Assembly (NCBI RefSeq): GCF_016864375.1
Contig: NZ_CP069356.1
Location: forward strand, 496,001-560,000
Direction: 5' to 3'
DNA: 64,000 bases
From: Microvirga sp. VF16
GTDB taxonomy: Bacteria; Pseudomonadota; Alphaproteobacteria; Rhizobiales; Beijerinckiaceae
The position numbers and the translations under genes were made by a program. This document shows, one piece after another, positions 24,930 to 34,107 of the stretch. The notes under the pieces were generated by a model that worked only from the letters and a program-made list of their open reading frames with translations, searched no databases and was not told the DNA's origin. Numbering within the stretch: position 1 is the first letter of the stretch; each line of letters starts with the position of its first letter.

Positions 24930-24972
24930 TTGGTCCTGCTTCACCTTTTGCGCTCAGGAAGGAACGCGAGCC

Positions 24973-25689
24973 ATGGCCGAACACATGATGAAGGCTTTCG
25001 ATGCAGAGCTGGCCAACCTCCGCACACGGATTTCGGAACTCGGAGGCCTGGCCGAGAAGATGCTCGGCGACGCGACCGTGGCCTTGACACGGCAGGACAC
25101 GGCCTTGGCACAGGCCGTCATCTCGGCCGACGCACGGATGGACACCATTCAGCGCGACATCGAGGAGCAGGCAATCCTGACGATCGCACGTCGCCAGCCG
25201 ATGGCCGTGGATCTGCGCGAGACGGTGTCCGCCATCCGCGTCGCAGGCGATCTCGAGCGGATCGGTGACTTGGCGAAGAACATCGCCAAGCGCGTGGTGG
25301 CGATCGCCGGACAGCAACAGCCCGCGAAAACCGTGCTGGGTATCCAGCACATGAGCGATCTCGTCCTGGCTCAGCTTAAGGACGTTCTCGATGCCTATTC
25401 GGGGAAGGACATCGCCAAGGCGCTCGACGTCTGGAAAAGGGACGGGGCCGTTGATGCCCTTTATACGTCGCTCTTCCGCGAGCTGCTGACCTACATGATG
25501 GAAGACCCGCGAAACATCTCGTTCTGCGTCCACCTTCTCTTCTGCGCGAAGAACGTGGAGCGCATCGGCGATCACACGACAAACCTTGCCGAGACGATCC
25601 ACTATCTCGTGCGGGGCGAAACCCTCGTGGCTGATCGGCCGAAGGATGATCAGGCCAATTTCGCCGTGGCGGAAGTAAAGAATAGCTGA
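24973..25689 (+). CDS. phoU: PhoU, negative regulator linking Pst and Pho signalling
   Basis: 238 residues with two three-helix PhoU repeats; the metal-binding motif occurs twice as DLERIGDLAKNIA and NVERIGDHTTNLAE. PhoU mediates between the PstSCAB importer and the PhoR/PhoB pair to shut the regulon when phosphate is ample. Start ATG 24973 follows AGGAAGGAA. It lies between pstB and phoB, the usual alphaproteobacterial order. Confidence 0.95.
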   Translation: MAEHMMKAFDAELANLRTRISELGGLAEKMLGDATVALTRQDTALAQAVISADARMDTIQRDIEEQAILTIARRQPMAVDLRETVSAIRVAGDLERIGDLAKNIAKRVVAIAGQQQPAKTVLGIQHMSDLVLAQLKDVLDAYSGKDIAKALDVWKRDGAVDALYTSLFRELLTYMMEDPRNISFCVHLLFCAKNVERIGDHTTNLAETIHYLVRGETLVADRPKDDQANFAVAEVKNS

Positions 25690-25705
25690 AAGTGAGGGGC
25701 AGTCG

Positions 25706-26443
25706 ATGAATCCCCGGATTCTCATCGTCGAGGACGAGGAGCCTTTGGCACTCCTCCTGCGCTACAATCTCGAGTCGGAGGGTTACCAGGTCGACACCGC
25801 CGCCCGCGGCGACGAGGCGGAGATCGCTCTTCGTGAGCAGATTCCGGATCTCGTCATTCTCGATTGGATGCTTCCTGGCCTGTCCGGGATCGAGCTCTGC
25901 CGCAGGATCCGGGTCCGCGCCGAGACCCAGCGGACGCCTGTCATCATGCTGACGGCGCGAGGGGAGGAGGGCGACCGGATCCGGGGTCTCGAGACAGGGG
26001 CCGACGACTATATCGTGAAACCGTTCTCCGTGCCCGAATTGCTGGCGCGGGTACGGGCCCTCCTGCGCCGAGCGAGCCCGGGACAGGTAGCCACCCTGCT
26101 GATAGCAGGAGACATGGAACTTGACCGCGAGTCCCACCGGGTCAGACGTGCCAAGCGCGAGATCCACCTTGGCCCCACGGAGTTCCGACTGCTCGAGTAC
26201 CTGATGCAATACCCAGGACGGGTCTTCTCGCGTGAGCGCTTGCTCGACAGGGTTTGGGGCTCGGACGTCTACATCGATGAGCGGACGGTCGACGTTCACG
26301 TCGGCCGCCTCCGCAAGGCCATTAACGGACCGCGCGAAGTGGATCCGATCCGCACCGTGCGCGGGGCAGGGTATTCGTTTGACGAGACTTTCGTATCCGA
26401 CGATCAGCGGAGCTTGACAACGGAGCCGAGTGCGGCGCGATAA
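25706..26443 (+). CDS. phoB: PhoB, phosphate regulon response regulator
   Basis: 245 residues: a receiver with EDEE near 10-13, phospho-acceptor Asp53 (LDWMLPG) and KPF, then an OmpR-type winged helix (ERTVDVHVGRLRKAI...RTVRGAGYSF). About 16 residues extend past the usual end. It binds Pho boxes such as those before pstS and phoA in this window. No phoR kinase is present here, so the partner must be encoded elsewhere. Confidence 0.93.
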   Translation: MNPRILIVEDEEPLALLLRYNLESEGYQVDTAARGDEAEIALREQIPDLVILDWMLPGLSGIELCRRIRVRAETQRTPVIMLTARGEEGDRIRGLETGADDYIVKPFSVPELLARVRALLRRASPGQVATLLIAGDMELDRESHRVRRAKREIHLGPTEFRLLEYLMQYPGRVFSRERLLDRVWGSDVYIDERTVDVHVGRLRKAINGPREVDPIRTVRGAGYSFDETFVSDDQRSLTTEPSAAR

Positions 26444-26450
26444 TCGATCG

Positions 26451-26879
26451 ATGGAGCCTTCACGCCCCCTTGCCAAGAAGCGTCTGGACAAGGCGCTTGA
26501 GCGAATTCTTCAATCCGGCGAGCCGGATCCGAGGACCTACGGCTACTCGGACCTACGGAAGAAGCTGTCGATCATCTCGCAGGAAAGGCGGTTCATGCTC
26601 TTCCTGTACATGAAGCAGAACCGCATTCCCCACACGGCCGACGAGCTGGCCGAAGCGACCGAGGACCTGAAGAGCACCGTCATCAAGAACCTGCACGTGT
26701 TCGTGGCGGAGGGCATCGTCCACCCGGCGCGCAATGCGACGACGGGCGTCGTGCGATACACGATCAACGAGGAACTCCTGCGGGTTCTGTCGGATCTGTT
26801 CCAGACCGGGGACGATGTTCGGGCAGACGAGGAACGGGCACAGTCGCGGAATGGGGCCGCATCTGCGCAGCATCAGTAA
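26451..26879 (+). CDS. Hypothetical protein, possible winged-helix regulator
   Basis: 142 residues starting seven bases after phoB, so probably co-transcribed. The stretch RRFMLFLYMKQNRIPHTADEL then ATEDLKSTVIKNLHVFVAEGI and VRYTIN has the rhythm of a winged helix-turn-helix (recognition helix then wing). Both ends are charged and low in similarity. I do not recognise the family; a role in tuning the pho genes is only a positional guess. Confidence 0.65.
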   Translation: MEPSRPLAKKRLDKALERILQSGEPDPRTYGYSDLRKKLSIISQERRFMLFLYMKQNRIPHTADELAEATEDLKSTVIKNLHVFVAEGIVHPARNATTGVVRYTINEELLRVLSDLFQTGDDVRADEERAQSRNGAASAQHQ

Positions 26880-26914
26880 TCCGGCAAGCGATCCCGGAGG
26901 CCATTGACAGCAGT

Positions 26915-27193
26915 TCAGAGACCTTGCCTGAGTTGGTCCTGTCCCTGCACTGCCAACCGGACTTCCTCGAGAACCTTGATCGCTGCGGCACACCGCATGC
27001 TGTCCTGTCCGCCCATGACCGCGATCTGCTCCGTGAGGTTCGCTGCGTCGTCGACCGCATTGCGGAGGAGACCTGTGATGCGCGGCTCCTGGTTGTCCAA
27101 GCGGCTTATGAGGCACACAAGCAGCGTTTGCAGGGCCCAGCTTGTAGCCGCCACCTGATCCAAATCGCGTCGAATGAGTTCCAGTTCAGCCAT
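26915..27193 (-). CDS. Hypothetical protein, 92 residues
   Basis: The minus-strand frame starts at 27193 with GGGAGA upstream and reads as an amphipathic, mostly helical protein (ELELIRRDLDQVAATSWALQTLLV). An overlapping plus-strand frame at 26924-27211 is the rival; I favour this one because of its ribosome site and composition. It faces the phoB unit tail to tail. No family recognised. Confidence 0.5.
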   Translation of the reverse strand: MAELELIRRDLDQVAATSWALQTLLVCLISRLDNQEPRITGLLRNAVDDAANLTEQIAVMGGQDSMRCAAAIKVLEEVRLAVQGQDQLRQGL

Positions 27194-27260
27194 GAGGTGT
27201 CTCCCAGGTAAACGGCTGCCTTCATCCTATCCACGCTTAGCGGATCGGGTACATCCGGTC

Positions 27261-28317
27261 CTAAGCGGCTGAGCTATGCGCTTCGAGAAATCCCAGGACC
27301 TCGGGTATCGCCGCCCGTGCCGTCCGCGCTGCTCCAATCAGGGTCGCGGAGGCGAAACCCGTCCAATCCCCGTAGCCGAGCAGCCAAAGCCCGGGGACCT
27401 GCACGGATCGATTGCCGGCCACCGTGATCCGGTCACCCGGTCCGATGATGCCGAGAGGACGCAGGTGGTCCAGAGCAGGCTTGAAGCCTGTGCACCAGAT
27501 CACGGTATCGACCTGGGTTTCCGTTCCGTCGGTCCAAATCACTCCGTTGGAGGTGAAGCGAACGAACGGCCGAACGCTCTCCAGCACACCACGCTGCCGA
27601 GCGTCGAGCACGGAAGGAACCATCACGATATTGCCCAGCCCACCAAGTGGCGAAGCCTCGCCCTTGAAGCGATCGGTCGCCCGCTGGAAGAGCACCCGAC
27701 CATCGATGTCGTCAGGCAGGAACCTCGGAAGCTCGAGGGTAACCCAGACGGTCCTTGCGACCTTCGACACTTCCGCAAGGATCTGGGCACCGGAGTTGCC
27801 GCCGCCCACGACAAGCACGGTTTGCCCTGCAAAGGATTCCGGATCCCTGTAGTGAGCGGAATGGACCTGCGTACCCCTGAAAAGACCGATGTCCGGATAT
27901 CCCGGGATGAAGGGACGGCTCCACGTTCCCGTGGCGCTGATGACGGCCCTTGCACGCAATGTGCCACTGTTCGTCTCAATGGCGAAAGACTCGCCATCGG
28001 TGGTGACGCGCTCGACATGGACCGGTCGCCTGATCGGGAAGCCGTACCGCTCCTCATAGCGCCGGAGATAGTCGATGACCTCGTCACGGCTCGGAAAGCG
28101 ACCGGTTCCACTCGGAGGCATTCTCCATCCGGGAAGCGAGCTGTACTCGGCCGGGGAAAACAGCCGGAGGGAGCCCCAGCCGTGGAACCAGGCGCCGCCG
28201 GCCCGTGTCCTGATCGTCGAGGACCAGGAAGCTCCGGCCCGACCGATTGAGATAGTAGGCAGCCGACAGTCCTGCCTGTCCGCCACCGATGACGACGACA
28301 TCGAGGATGTCAGCCAT
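27261..28317 (-). pseudogene. arsO: ArsO-like flavin monooxygenase, frameshifted
   Basis: The start is the ATG at 28317 (ILDVVVIGGGQAGLSAAYYL, an FAD motif), overlapping arsH by eight bases. After LVLDDQDT the frame breaks near 28206-28210; restoring one base continues into RAGGAWFHGWGSLRLFSPAEY and a full C-terminal part with the NADPH motif VLVVGGGNSGAQIL to the stop at 27261. Joined, it is about 352 residues, right for ArsO-type monooxygenases found at the ends of ars operons. As it stands the product would be cut to about 78 residues. One missing base next to GGGCCGG could be real or a sequencing error. Confidence 0.78.
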
Positions 28318-29074
28318 GGCGCCGGACAGGCTCCTGGGGCGCGATGGCGATCGACGAGAGATCCTGCGCAGGGTCGATGGGCCTGTTGGCCTCCTTGCGC
28401 TCCGAGTACCTGTCAGTGAGCGAGGCAACCTGCGGACGGAGCAGGACCGTGAAGCGCACCAGCTCCTCCATCACGTCGACGATGCGGTCATAGTAGCTCG
28501 ACGGCTTCATCCGCCCTGCTTGGTCGAATTCCTGGAAAGCCTTGGCGACACTCGACTGGTTCGGGATCGTGAACATGCGCATCCAGCGGCCGAGGATGCG
28601 CAGCGTGTTGACCGCATTGAAGGATTGGGACCCGCCCGAGACCTGCATGACCGCCAGCGTGCGACCTTGCGTCGGCCGCATTCCGCCCATGCTGAGCGGC
28701 AGATGGTCGATCTGCGCCTTCATCAGTCCCGTGATCTGCCCGTGCCGCTCAGGGCTGCACCACACCTGACCCTCCGACCACATGGAGTGCTCGCGCAGTT
28801 CGCGGATGGCGGGATGGTCGTCCTTGTCGACTTGGTCCGGGAACGGCAGATCGGAGGGGTCGAAGATGCGCGTCTCGGCCCCGAAGTGCTCGAGCAGGCG
28901 GGCCGCCTCCTCGGTGGCCAGCCGAGAGTAGGAGCGTTCCCTCAGGGAGCCATAGAGAAGCAGGATGCGGGGCTTGTGGCCCTGCGGCCCAAGGCCGCCC
29001 GCAGGCCGGGCATGGGCGTATCGTGGGTCCAGGGCGGGCAAATGGTGCGGGTCGGGGAGGGGGCGCAGCCTCAT
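28310..29074 (-). CDS. arsH: ArsH, NADPH-dependent FMN reductase / organoarsenical oxidase
   Basis: 254 residues from the ATG at 29074 with AAGGAG upstream. FMN-binding motifs are LYGSLRERSYSR near residue 40, SPERHGQITGLMKAQIDHLPL, and QVSGGSQSFNAVNTLR; YSERKE appears near the end. ArsH oxidises trivalent organoarsenicals to the less toxic pentavalent form and reduces quinones or metals in some bacteria. It overlaps acr3 by four bases and arsO by eight, so it is a mid-operon gene. Confidence 0.93.
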   Translation of the reverse strand: MRLRPLPDPHHLPALDPRYAHARPAGGLGPQGHKPRILLLYGSLRERSYSRLATEEAARLLEHFGAETRIFDPSDLPFPDQVDKDDHPAIRELREHSMWSEGQVWCSPERHGQITGLMKAQIDHLPLSMGGMRPTQGRTLAVMQVSGGSQSFNAVNTLRILGRWMRMFTIPNQSSVAKAFQEFDQAGRMKPSSYYDRIVDVMEELVRFTVLLRPQVASLTDRYSERKEANRPIDPAQDLSSIAIAPQEPVRRHG

Positions 29075-30156
29075 GCGGCTCTCCTTTGGGCAGTATGGTG
29101 GCTGCGGAGACCAGTGAAGTACCGCTGGCCGAACCACAGGGCGACATGGACGAGCAGGATCAGCACGGGCACCTCGACCAGCGGACCGATCACGGCCGCG
29201 AACGCGACGGGCGACGCCAAGCCGAACGAGGCGATCGCGACCGCGATGGCCAGCTCGAAGTTGTTGCCGGCGGCCGTGAAGGCGATGGCGGTGGTGCGCG
29301 GATAGTCGGTCTCGATCAGCTTGCCCATCGCGAAGCTGATCAGGAACTGCACCAGGAAATAGATCGACAGCGGGATCGCGATCATTACGGCGTCGAGGGG
29401 CAGGCGCACCAGGTCGCCGCCCTTGAGGCTGAACATCGCCACGATGGTGAAGAGCAGGGCACCGAGCGTGATCGGGCTGATCCTCGGAATGAACACGCGC
29501 TCGTACCACTCCTGGCCCTTACGGACGGTCAGGATGCGCCGGGTCAGGAAGCCGGCCAGAAACGGGATGCCTAGATAGATCAGGACTGCCTCCGCGATCG
29601 TCCTGAAGCTCACGTCAATGACGCTGCCCTCCAGGCCGAACAGGGGCGGCAGGACGGCGAGGAAGAACCAGGCATAGACGCTGAAAAACAGGATCTGGAA
29701 GATCGAGTTGAAGGCGACGAGACCCGCGACGTACTGGTTGTCGCCGCGCGCGAGGTGGTTCCACACCAGCACCATGGCGATGCAACGCGCCAGCCCGATC
29801 AGGATCAGCCCCGTCATGTACTCGGGATGATTACGCAGGAACAGGACGGCTAGGCCGAACATGAGCGTCGGGCCGATGATCCAGTTCTGGAGGAGCGAGA
29901 GGGTCAGCACCCGCTTGTCCTTGAAGACCTGATGGAGCTCCTCGTACCGGACCTTGGCGAGGGGCGGGTACATCATCAGGATCAGCCCGATGGCAATCGG
30001 GATGTTCGTTGAGCCGGACGAGAGGCTGTTGAGGGCGGCGGGCAATCCTTCGAACGCGGTGCCCAGGACAATGCCGAGCGCCATGGCGGCGAAGATCCAC
30101 ACCGTCAGGTAGCGGTCGAGGAACGATAGGCGCTGGGGCTTGAGTTGTGAGGCCAT
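29071..30156 (-). CDS. acr3: ACR3-type arsenite efflux permease
   Basis: 361 residues with ten hydrophobic segments. Family landmarks are LDRYLTVWIFAAMALGI at the N-terminus, the Cys in GLARCIAMVLVWNHLARG (the conserved Cys that binds arsenite), and the ETDYPRTTAIAFTAAGNNFELAIAVAI stretch. It exports As(III) by proton antiport. GGGAGATA precedes the start at 30156. It lies 74 bases after arsC and couples to arsH. Confidence 0.95.
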   Translation of the reverse strand: MASQLKPQRLSFLDRYLTVWIFAAMALGIVLGTAFEGLPAALNSLSSGSTNIPIAIGLILMMYPPLAKVRYEELHQVFKDKRVLTLSLLQNWIIGPTLMFGLAVLFLRNHPEYMTGLILIGLARCIAMVLVWNHLARGDNQYVAGLVAFNSIFQILFFSVYAWFFLAVLPPLFGLEGSVIDVSFRTIAEAVLIYLGIPFLAGFLTRRILTVRKGQEWYERVFIPRISPITLGALLFTIVAMFSLKGGDLVRLPLDAVMIAIPLSIYFLVQFLISFAMGKLIETDYPRTTAIAFTAAGNNFELAIAVAIASFGLASPVAFAAVIGPLVEVPVLILLVHVALWFGQRYFTGLRSHHTAQRRAA

Positions 30157-30230
30157 GAGTTATCTCCCTGAGCCGCTGTCCATGGCTGCCGCGACCCGTT
30201 GGCGGTTGAAGTCGGTAGATTACGGTTCGA

Positions 30231-30656
30231 TCAGGCAGTGGCGGCGCGGCGTCCCGATGAGTCGATTACGATCTCGCCGTCCTCCTTGCGGAATTCGCCC
30301 TGCTGCGGTGGCAGGATGTCGAGGACGGCCTCGGACGGCCGGCACAGGCGCACGCCCTTGGGGGTGACGACGATGGGACGGTTGATCAGGATTGGGTGCG
30401 TCATCATCGCGTCGACGAGCTGGTCATCCGTCAGGGCTGGATCATCGAGGCCGAGTTCATGGTACGGTGTGCCCTTCTCGCGGATGACGTCGCGGACCTG
30501 GCCCTCCATACGCTGGATGAGCTGGCGCAGCAGGAGCCGAGTCGGCGGGGTCTTCAGGTACTCGATGATATGCGGCTCGATGCCGGCATTGCGGATCATG
30601 GCCAGCGTGTTGCGGGACGTGCCGCAATCCGGGTTGTGGTAGATGATGACGTCCAT
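30231..30656 (-). CDS. arsC: Arsenate reductase ArsC, glutaredoxin-linked
   Basis: 141 residues of the thioredoxin-fold ArsC/Spx family. The catalytic Cys11 is in HNPDCGTSRNT, and later residues of the arsenate pocket are visible in LINRPIVVTPKGVRLCRPSE. It reduces As(V) to As(III) using glutathione and glutaredoxin. It follows a second, unrelated type of reductase gene by eight bases, so the operon carries both biochemical solutions. Confidence 0.94.
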   Translation of the reverse strand: MDVIIYHNPDCGTSRNTLAMIRNAGIEPHIIEYLKTPPTRLLLRQLIQRMEGQVRDVIREKGTPYHELGLDDPALTDDQLVDAMMTHPILINRPIVVTPKGVRLCRPSEAVLDILPPQQGEFRKEDGEIVIDSSGRRAATA

Positions 30657-30664
30657 GGGAAACC

Positions 30665-31210
30665 TCAGGTCGAAGAGCGATCGAAGGGAAGCACCGTGCC
30701 GGAAGTCGTACCCTCCAGTCGTCCGATTTCCGTTAGGTGCTGCGTAAGAGTCATTTGATCGAGGCTCGCCATCGGCAGGGCCAGGAAGGCGGCGATCCGG
30801 TTCTTCAGGTACTTGAAGGCTTGTACGAAGGCCCTTTCCTTCTCGATGTCGGTGCCCTGAACGGCTGCCGGATCCTCGATGCCCCAGTGGGCCGAGGCCG
30901 GATGGCCGGGCCAGATCGGGCAGGCCTCGCCGGCGGCGGCGTCGCAGACCGTGAAGATGAAGTCCATCACGGGTGCATTCGGCCCGGAAAATTCATCCCA
31001 ACCCTTCGAGCGGAAGCCGTCGGTTGGATACTCGAAGCTGTCGAGAACCTTCAGGGCGAATGGATTGATGACACCCTTTGGCTGGCTGCCGGCGGAGAAC
31101 GCGTTGAAGCGGCCGGCGCCGTCCTTGCGCAGGATACCTTCGGCCAGGATCGAGCGGGCAGAGTTGCCGGCGCATAGGAACAGCACGTTGTAGGGACGAT
31201 GGTCAGCCAT
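30665..31210 (-). CDS. arsC: Arsenate reductase, low-molecular-weight phosphatase type
   Basis: 181 residues. The P-loop LCAGNSARS near residue 13 (CX5R) is the active site of the thioredoxin-linked ArsC class related to tyrosine phosphatases; FTVCDAAAGEACPIWPG supplies a resolving Cys pair. The C-terminal 40 residues are longer than in S. aureus ArsC. Its start overlaps the arsR stop by eight bases. It reduces As(V) in the cytoplasm to feed ACR3. Confidence 0.92.
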   Translation of the reverse strand: MADHRPYNVLFLCAGNSARSILAEGILRKDGAGRFNAFSAGSQPKGVINPFALKVLDSFEYPTDGFRSKGWDEFSGPNAPVMDFIFTVCDAAAGEACPIWPGHPASAHWGIEDPAAVQGTDIEKERAFVQAFKYLKNRIAAFLALPMASLDQMTLTQHLTEIGRLEGTTSGTVLPFDRSST

Positions 31211-31559
31211 CGGCTTTCTCCTTCGGAGGACAGCAGGGCGTCAGCGCGTCGACGAGAGGGGCACATACATCCGGATGGCCGCCGCAGCAGTCCTGGAGCA
31301 GGAAGGTCACGACCTCGCGCAGGCGGTCGAGATCGGCCCGATAGATGATCGAGCGGCTGCGGCGCTCGGAGTGGATGAGCCCCGCCCGGGACAAGATGCC
31401 GAGATGGCTCGACATGGTGTTGTGAGGGACGGCCAGCTCCCGGGCGATGTCGCCCGCAGGAAGGCCCTCGGGCTCGTGCCTTACCAGGAGACGGAAGACG
31501 TTGAGACGCGTGGGCTGAGCGAGGGCCGCAAGGGCAAGAATGACGTTTTCTGGTTCCAT
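31203..31559 (-). CDS. arsR: ArsR-family metalloregulator, unit 2
   Basis: 118 residues. The winged helix is clear (QPTRLNVFRLLVRHEPEGLPAGDIARELAVPHNTMSSHLGIL is the core region, given here by position 15-56). Cys91, Cys92 and Cys99 (QDCCGGHPDVC) and a further Cys109-Cys110 pair near the end are candidate As(III) ligands. It leads the six-gene minus-strand operon and likely represses it until arsenite binds. Confidence 0.9.
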   Translation of the reverse strand: MEPENVILALAALAQPTRLNVFRLLVRHEPEGLPAGDIARELAVPHNTMSSHLGILSRAGLIHSERRSRSIIYRADLDRLREVVTFLLQDCCGGHPDVCAPLVDALTPCCPPKEKADG

Positions 31560-31567
31560 ATGTCGAG

Positions 31568-31585
31568 ACTTATAGAAATTTAAGT
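31568..31585 (-). promoter_or_regulatory. Candidate ArsR operator of unit 2
   Basis: ACTTA at 31568-31572 and TAAGT at 31581-31585 form an inverted repeat around TAGAAATT, nine bases upstream of the arsR start. The AT-rich dyad and position suit an ArsR site. Confidence 0.5.
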
Positions 31586-32024
31586 GAAATGCAATAGGCC
31601 TGCCAAAACGAGAATGCCCATCGCAATACGATGGACGAGCTTCCCAGAAGTGATCAGCTCACGTCGCTAGGTCGGCTAGTGGCACGCCTCGGTCCAAAAG
31701 GCTTGGTCAGCTCTAGCTGGTCAGAGCTGACGTTCATTGAGCGTCCGGAAGGTGAAAGGTTGACCCTGGCTGTCGTCTAATCGCTCGTTGGAATGCAAGC
31801 CCTTTTGGTGCCGAGGCTGTGGTTTGCCGGGAGCAGTGTCGTCTTCGCGGTCGACAGCAGTCGCCGCATGATGGGGCTTCGCAGGAGGAACCTTCCAAGG
31901 TGTCAAACGCACGCTCCGGGCCTATGGGCGCGTCGGTGCAACAGCCTAGGCGGAATGGTTCATCCACGTCCCGGCAGGGACGCCTCGGCACGCCTCAGGA
32001 CAGGCGCATAGCAGTTCTGGCCGG
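31586..32024. other. Intergenic stretch between ars operon and IS debris
   Basis: No convincing gene. It holds the second copy of the 38-bp repeat at 31729-31766 and probably decayed sequence of the IS110 remnant that follows. Short open frames have no family likeness. Confidence 0.5.
31729..31766 (+). repeat. Imperfect direct repeat, copy 2 (far side of arsenic block)
   Basis: Matches 726-763 at 31 of 38 positions in the same orientation, ungapped. The two copies bracket everything from aioX to arsR. Confidence 0.5.
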
Positions 32025-32450
32025 TCAGGCGGTGGCGCTGATTGCCCAGTTGAACGGCTGGCCGGATTTCAGCATCGCGTGCATGATGACCGCCAACTTG
32101 CGGGCTACGGCCACAGCCGCGCGCTTGAAGCCGACCTCGGCCAGATGGGCCAGGCCATCGGCATCATTGGCGTCGGTTTTGTTGGGCGCCATGGCGAGGG
32201 CGGCTTTGGCATGGCGCGCATCGATACAGATCGCCGGCAGCCCCTCGGTCTGGAGCGCATGATAGAACCACACCGCCAAAGGCCCGGTCTCGAACACCAC
32301 CCGCTGGGCCGCAGGCGCACGCTTGCGGACGATCTCCGCAATCAGGGTTGGATCAGACGGGCATTTGCCGCGCCAGATCCGCTTGCCGTCCCGCCGCACG
32401 GAAATCGCCGTCTCTTTCACCGACACGTCAAGACCGATATACTCGCCCAT
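32025..32450 (-). pseudogene. IS110-family transposase, internally deleted
   Basis: The first 110 residues are an IS110 DEDD-type RuvC-like domain (MGEYIGLDVSVKETAISV, VFETGPLAVWFYHAL, KTDANDADGLAHLAEVG). Then the text jumps to KRAAVAVARKLAVIMHAMLKSGQPFNW, which is the extreme C-terminal helix of the family. About 200 residues in between, including the Tnp20 domain with the catalytic Ser, are missing, yet the frame stays open. So it is a 141-residue in-frame deletion derivative, unlikely to be active as a transposase. Confidence 0.75.
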
Positions 32451-32669
32451 GGGTGTTCTCCGTTCGATGCTTGGGCCCGGCGTCCAGTCGAGAGCCCGTC
32501 ATTCCATCTTATCGGGGAACAACCACCCGCTCTTCCATGCAGTGACCATCCGGTCTTAGGGCGACTCGCTCCGCGATTACCCAATGTGTCAAAACGCTGC
32601 TGCCCTCGTGCGGATGACGGGCGCTGTTTCGCGGGTGCCGCCATGGTGCGCATGGGCGGGCGTGTGGCG

Positions 32670-34107
32670 TCAGGCTTCGAGAGCCTTCAGCAGGGGCCCC
32701 ACGCCCAGGATGTTGATGACTCGCTTCAGGTTGTAGGCCAGCACGTGCAGGCTCATCTCGGTTTTGACCTTCTCCAGGGTCTTCATCAGAAAATGCGCGC
32801 TGCCCATCCAGGCCTTGATGGTCCCGAACGGATGCTCCACCGTCTGCCGCCGGATTGTCATGGCCTCAGGCATGCCATCCAGCCGGGCCTGCATCCGGTC
32901 AAGCACATCCTCGTGCTGCCAGCGCTTCACCCGCTTGTGCTTGTCCGGCGTGCACCGGGGCTTGAGGGCACAGGTCGGACAGGCGGTCAGGTTGCGGCAA
33001 TGATCGATTGTGTCCCGACGATCTGAGCGTACCTTGCCCTTCGTCAGGTGCTGGCCCGCCGGGCAGATGTAGCGGTCATGCTCGGCGTCGTAGACGAAGT
33101 CCTGCCCGGTGAAGAGACCGCGGTTGGTGTTGCCGGAGGTCTGGGTCTTGGGAACGCAGGGCAGCACGCCGGTTCCCTCACAGGCCAGCACCTCCTCGCC
33201 ATTGTAGTAACCTCGATCGGCCAGCGCAGTGATTTCCTCGCACGCCATCACGTCCTGGGCTTGCCATCCCATCGCGAGCAGTTGTGCGGTCGTTGCCGAC
33301 ATTGGTCACCTCGTGCGCCACGATGAGATGATGCTCGGCCTCCACCGCCATCTGCACATTGTAGCCGACGATGCCCGTGCCCTTGCCGCTGGTGGCCATC
33401 GAGCGCGCATCCGGATCGGTGAGGGAGATCTGCTGGTCGGGCGCGGCCTCGACCTGCTGGCCCATAGCGTTGAGGGCTTGCATCTGCCGGCGCAGGCCCT
33501 TGATCTTTTCCTTGAGCCGGCTTGTGCGGGCCTCGGCCACATCGTTGTCCTGCCGGTCGGCTCGATCGAGCGCCGCCAGGTAGCGGGCAATACTGGCCTC
33601 GACCTGCTCGATGCGTTTGGCCACCTTGGCGGTGGTGAAATTCTTGTCGCGGTTGTTGACGGCCTTGAACTTGGAGCCGTCGAGAGCAACGACCGCGCGG
33701 GTAAACAGGTTGAGCTTGCGGCACAGCACGATGAACTGGGCACAGGCCGCACGGATGGCTGGCCCGTTGTCGCGGCGGAAGTCGGCAATGGTCTTGAAGT
33801 CGGGCCTCAGCCGGCCGGTCAGCCAGATCAGTTCGAGGTTGCGCTGACTCTCCCGTTCCAGCCTCCGGCTCGACTGAATGCGGTTGAGATAGCCGTAGAT
33901 GTAGATCTTGAGCAGGATAGCGGGGTGGTACGACGGGCGGCCTGTTGCCTCCGGCACCACGCCGGCAAAGCCGAGGGCCGCCAGGCCCAGTTCATCGACA
34001 AAAGCTTCGATGATGCGCATGGGATTGTCGGGCGCCACATAGTCGTCCAGGCACTCAGGAAGCAGGGTGGTCTGCCGACGGTCTTGCCCTTCAACGAAAC
34101 GCTTCAT
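32670..34107 (-). pseudogene. IS1182-family transposase with a frameshift
   Basis: The first part (34107 to about 33290) has the DUF772 start (VPEATGRPSYHPAILLKIY), LDGSKFKAVN, TDPDARSM and GYNVQMAVE. The frame then breaks near 33289-33292; one restored base joins EVTNVGNDR to AQLLAMGWQAQDVMACEEI, followed by LADRGYYNGEE, a CX2C-rich zinc segment and VEHPFGTIKAWMG to the stop at 32670. The joined length of about 479 residues is normal. I could not define terminal repeats with confidence. The element is likely inactive unless the break is a sequencing error. Confidence 0.85.

Noticed and set aside
26924..27211. Plus-strand 95-residue frame opposite the call at 26915-27193
   Set aside because: It lacks a good ribosome site; the minus-strand frame has GGGAGA at proper distance and better composition. 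The choice is not certain.
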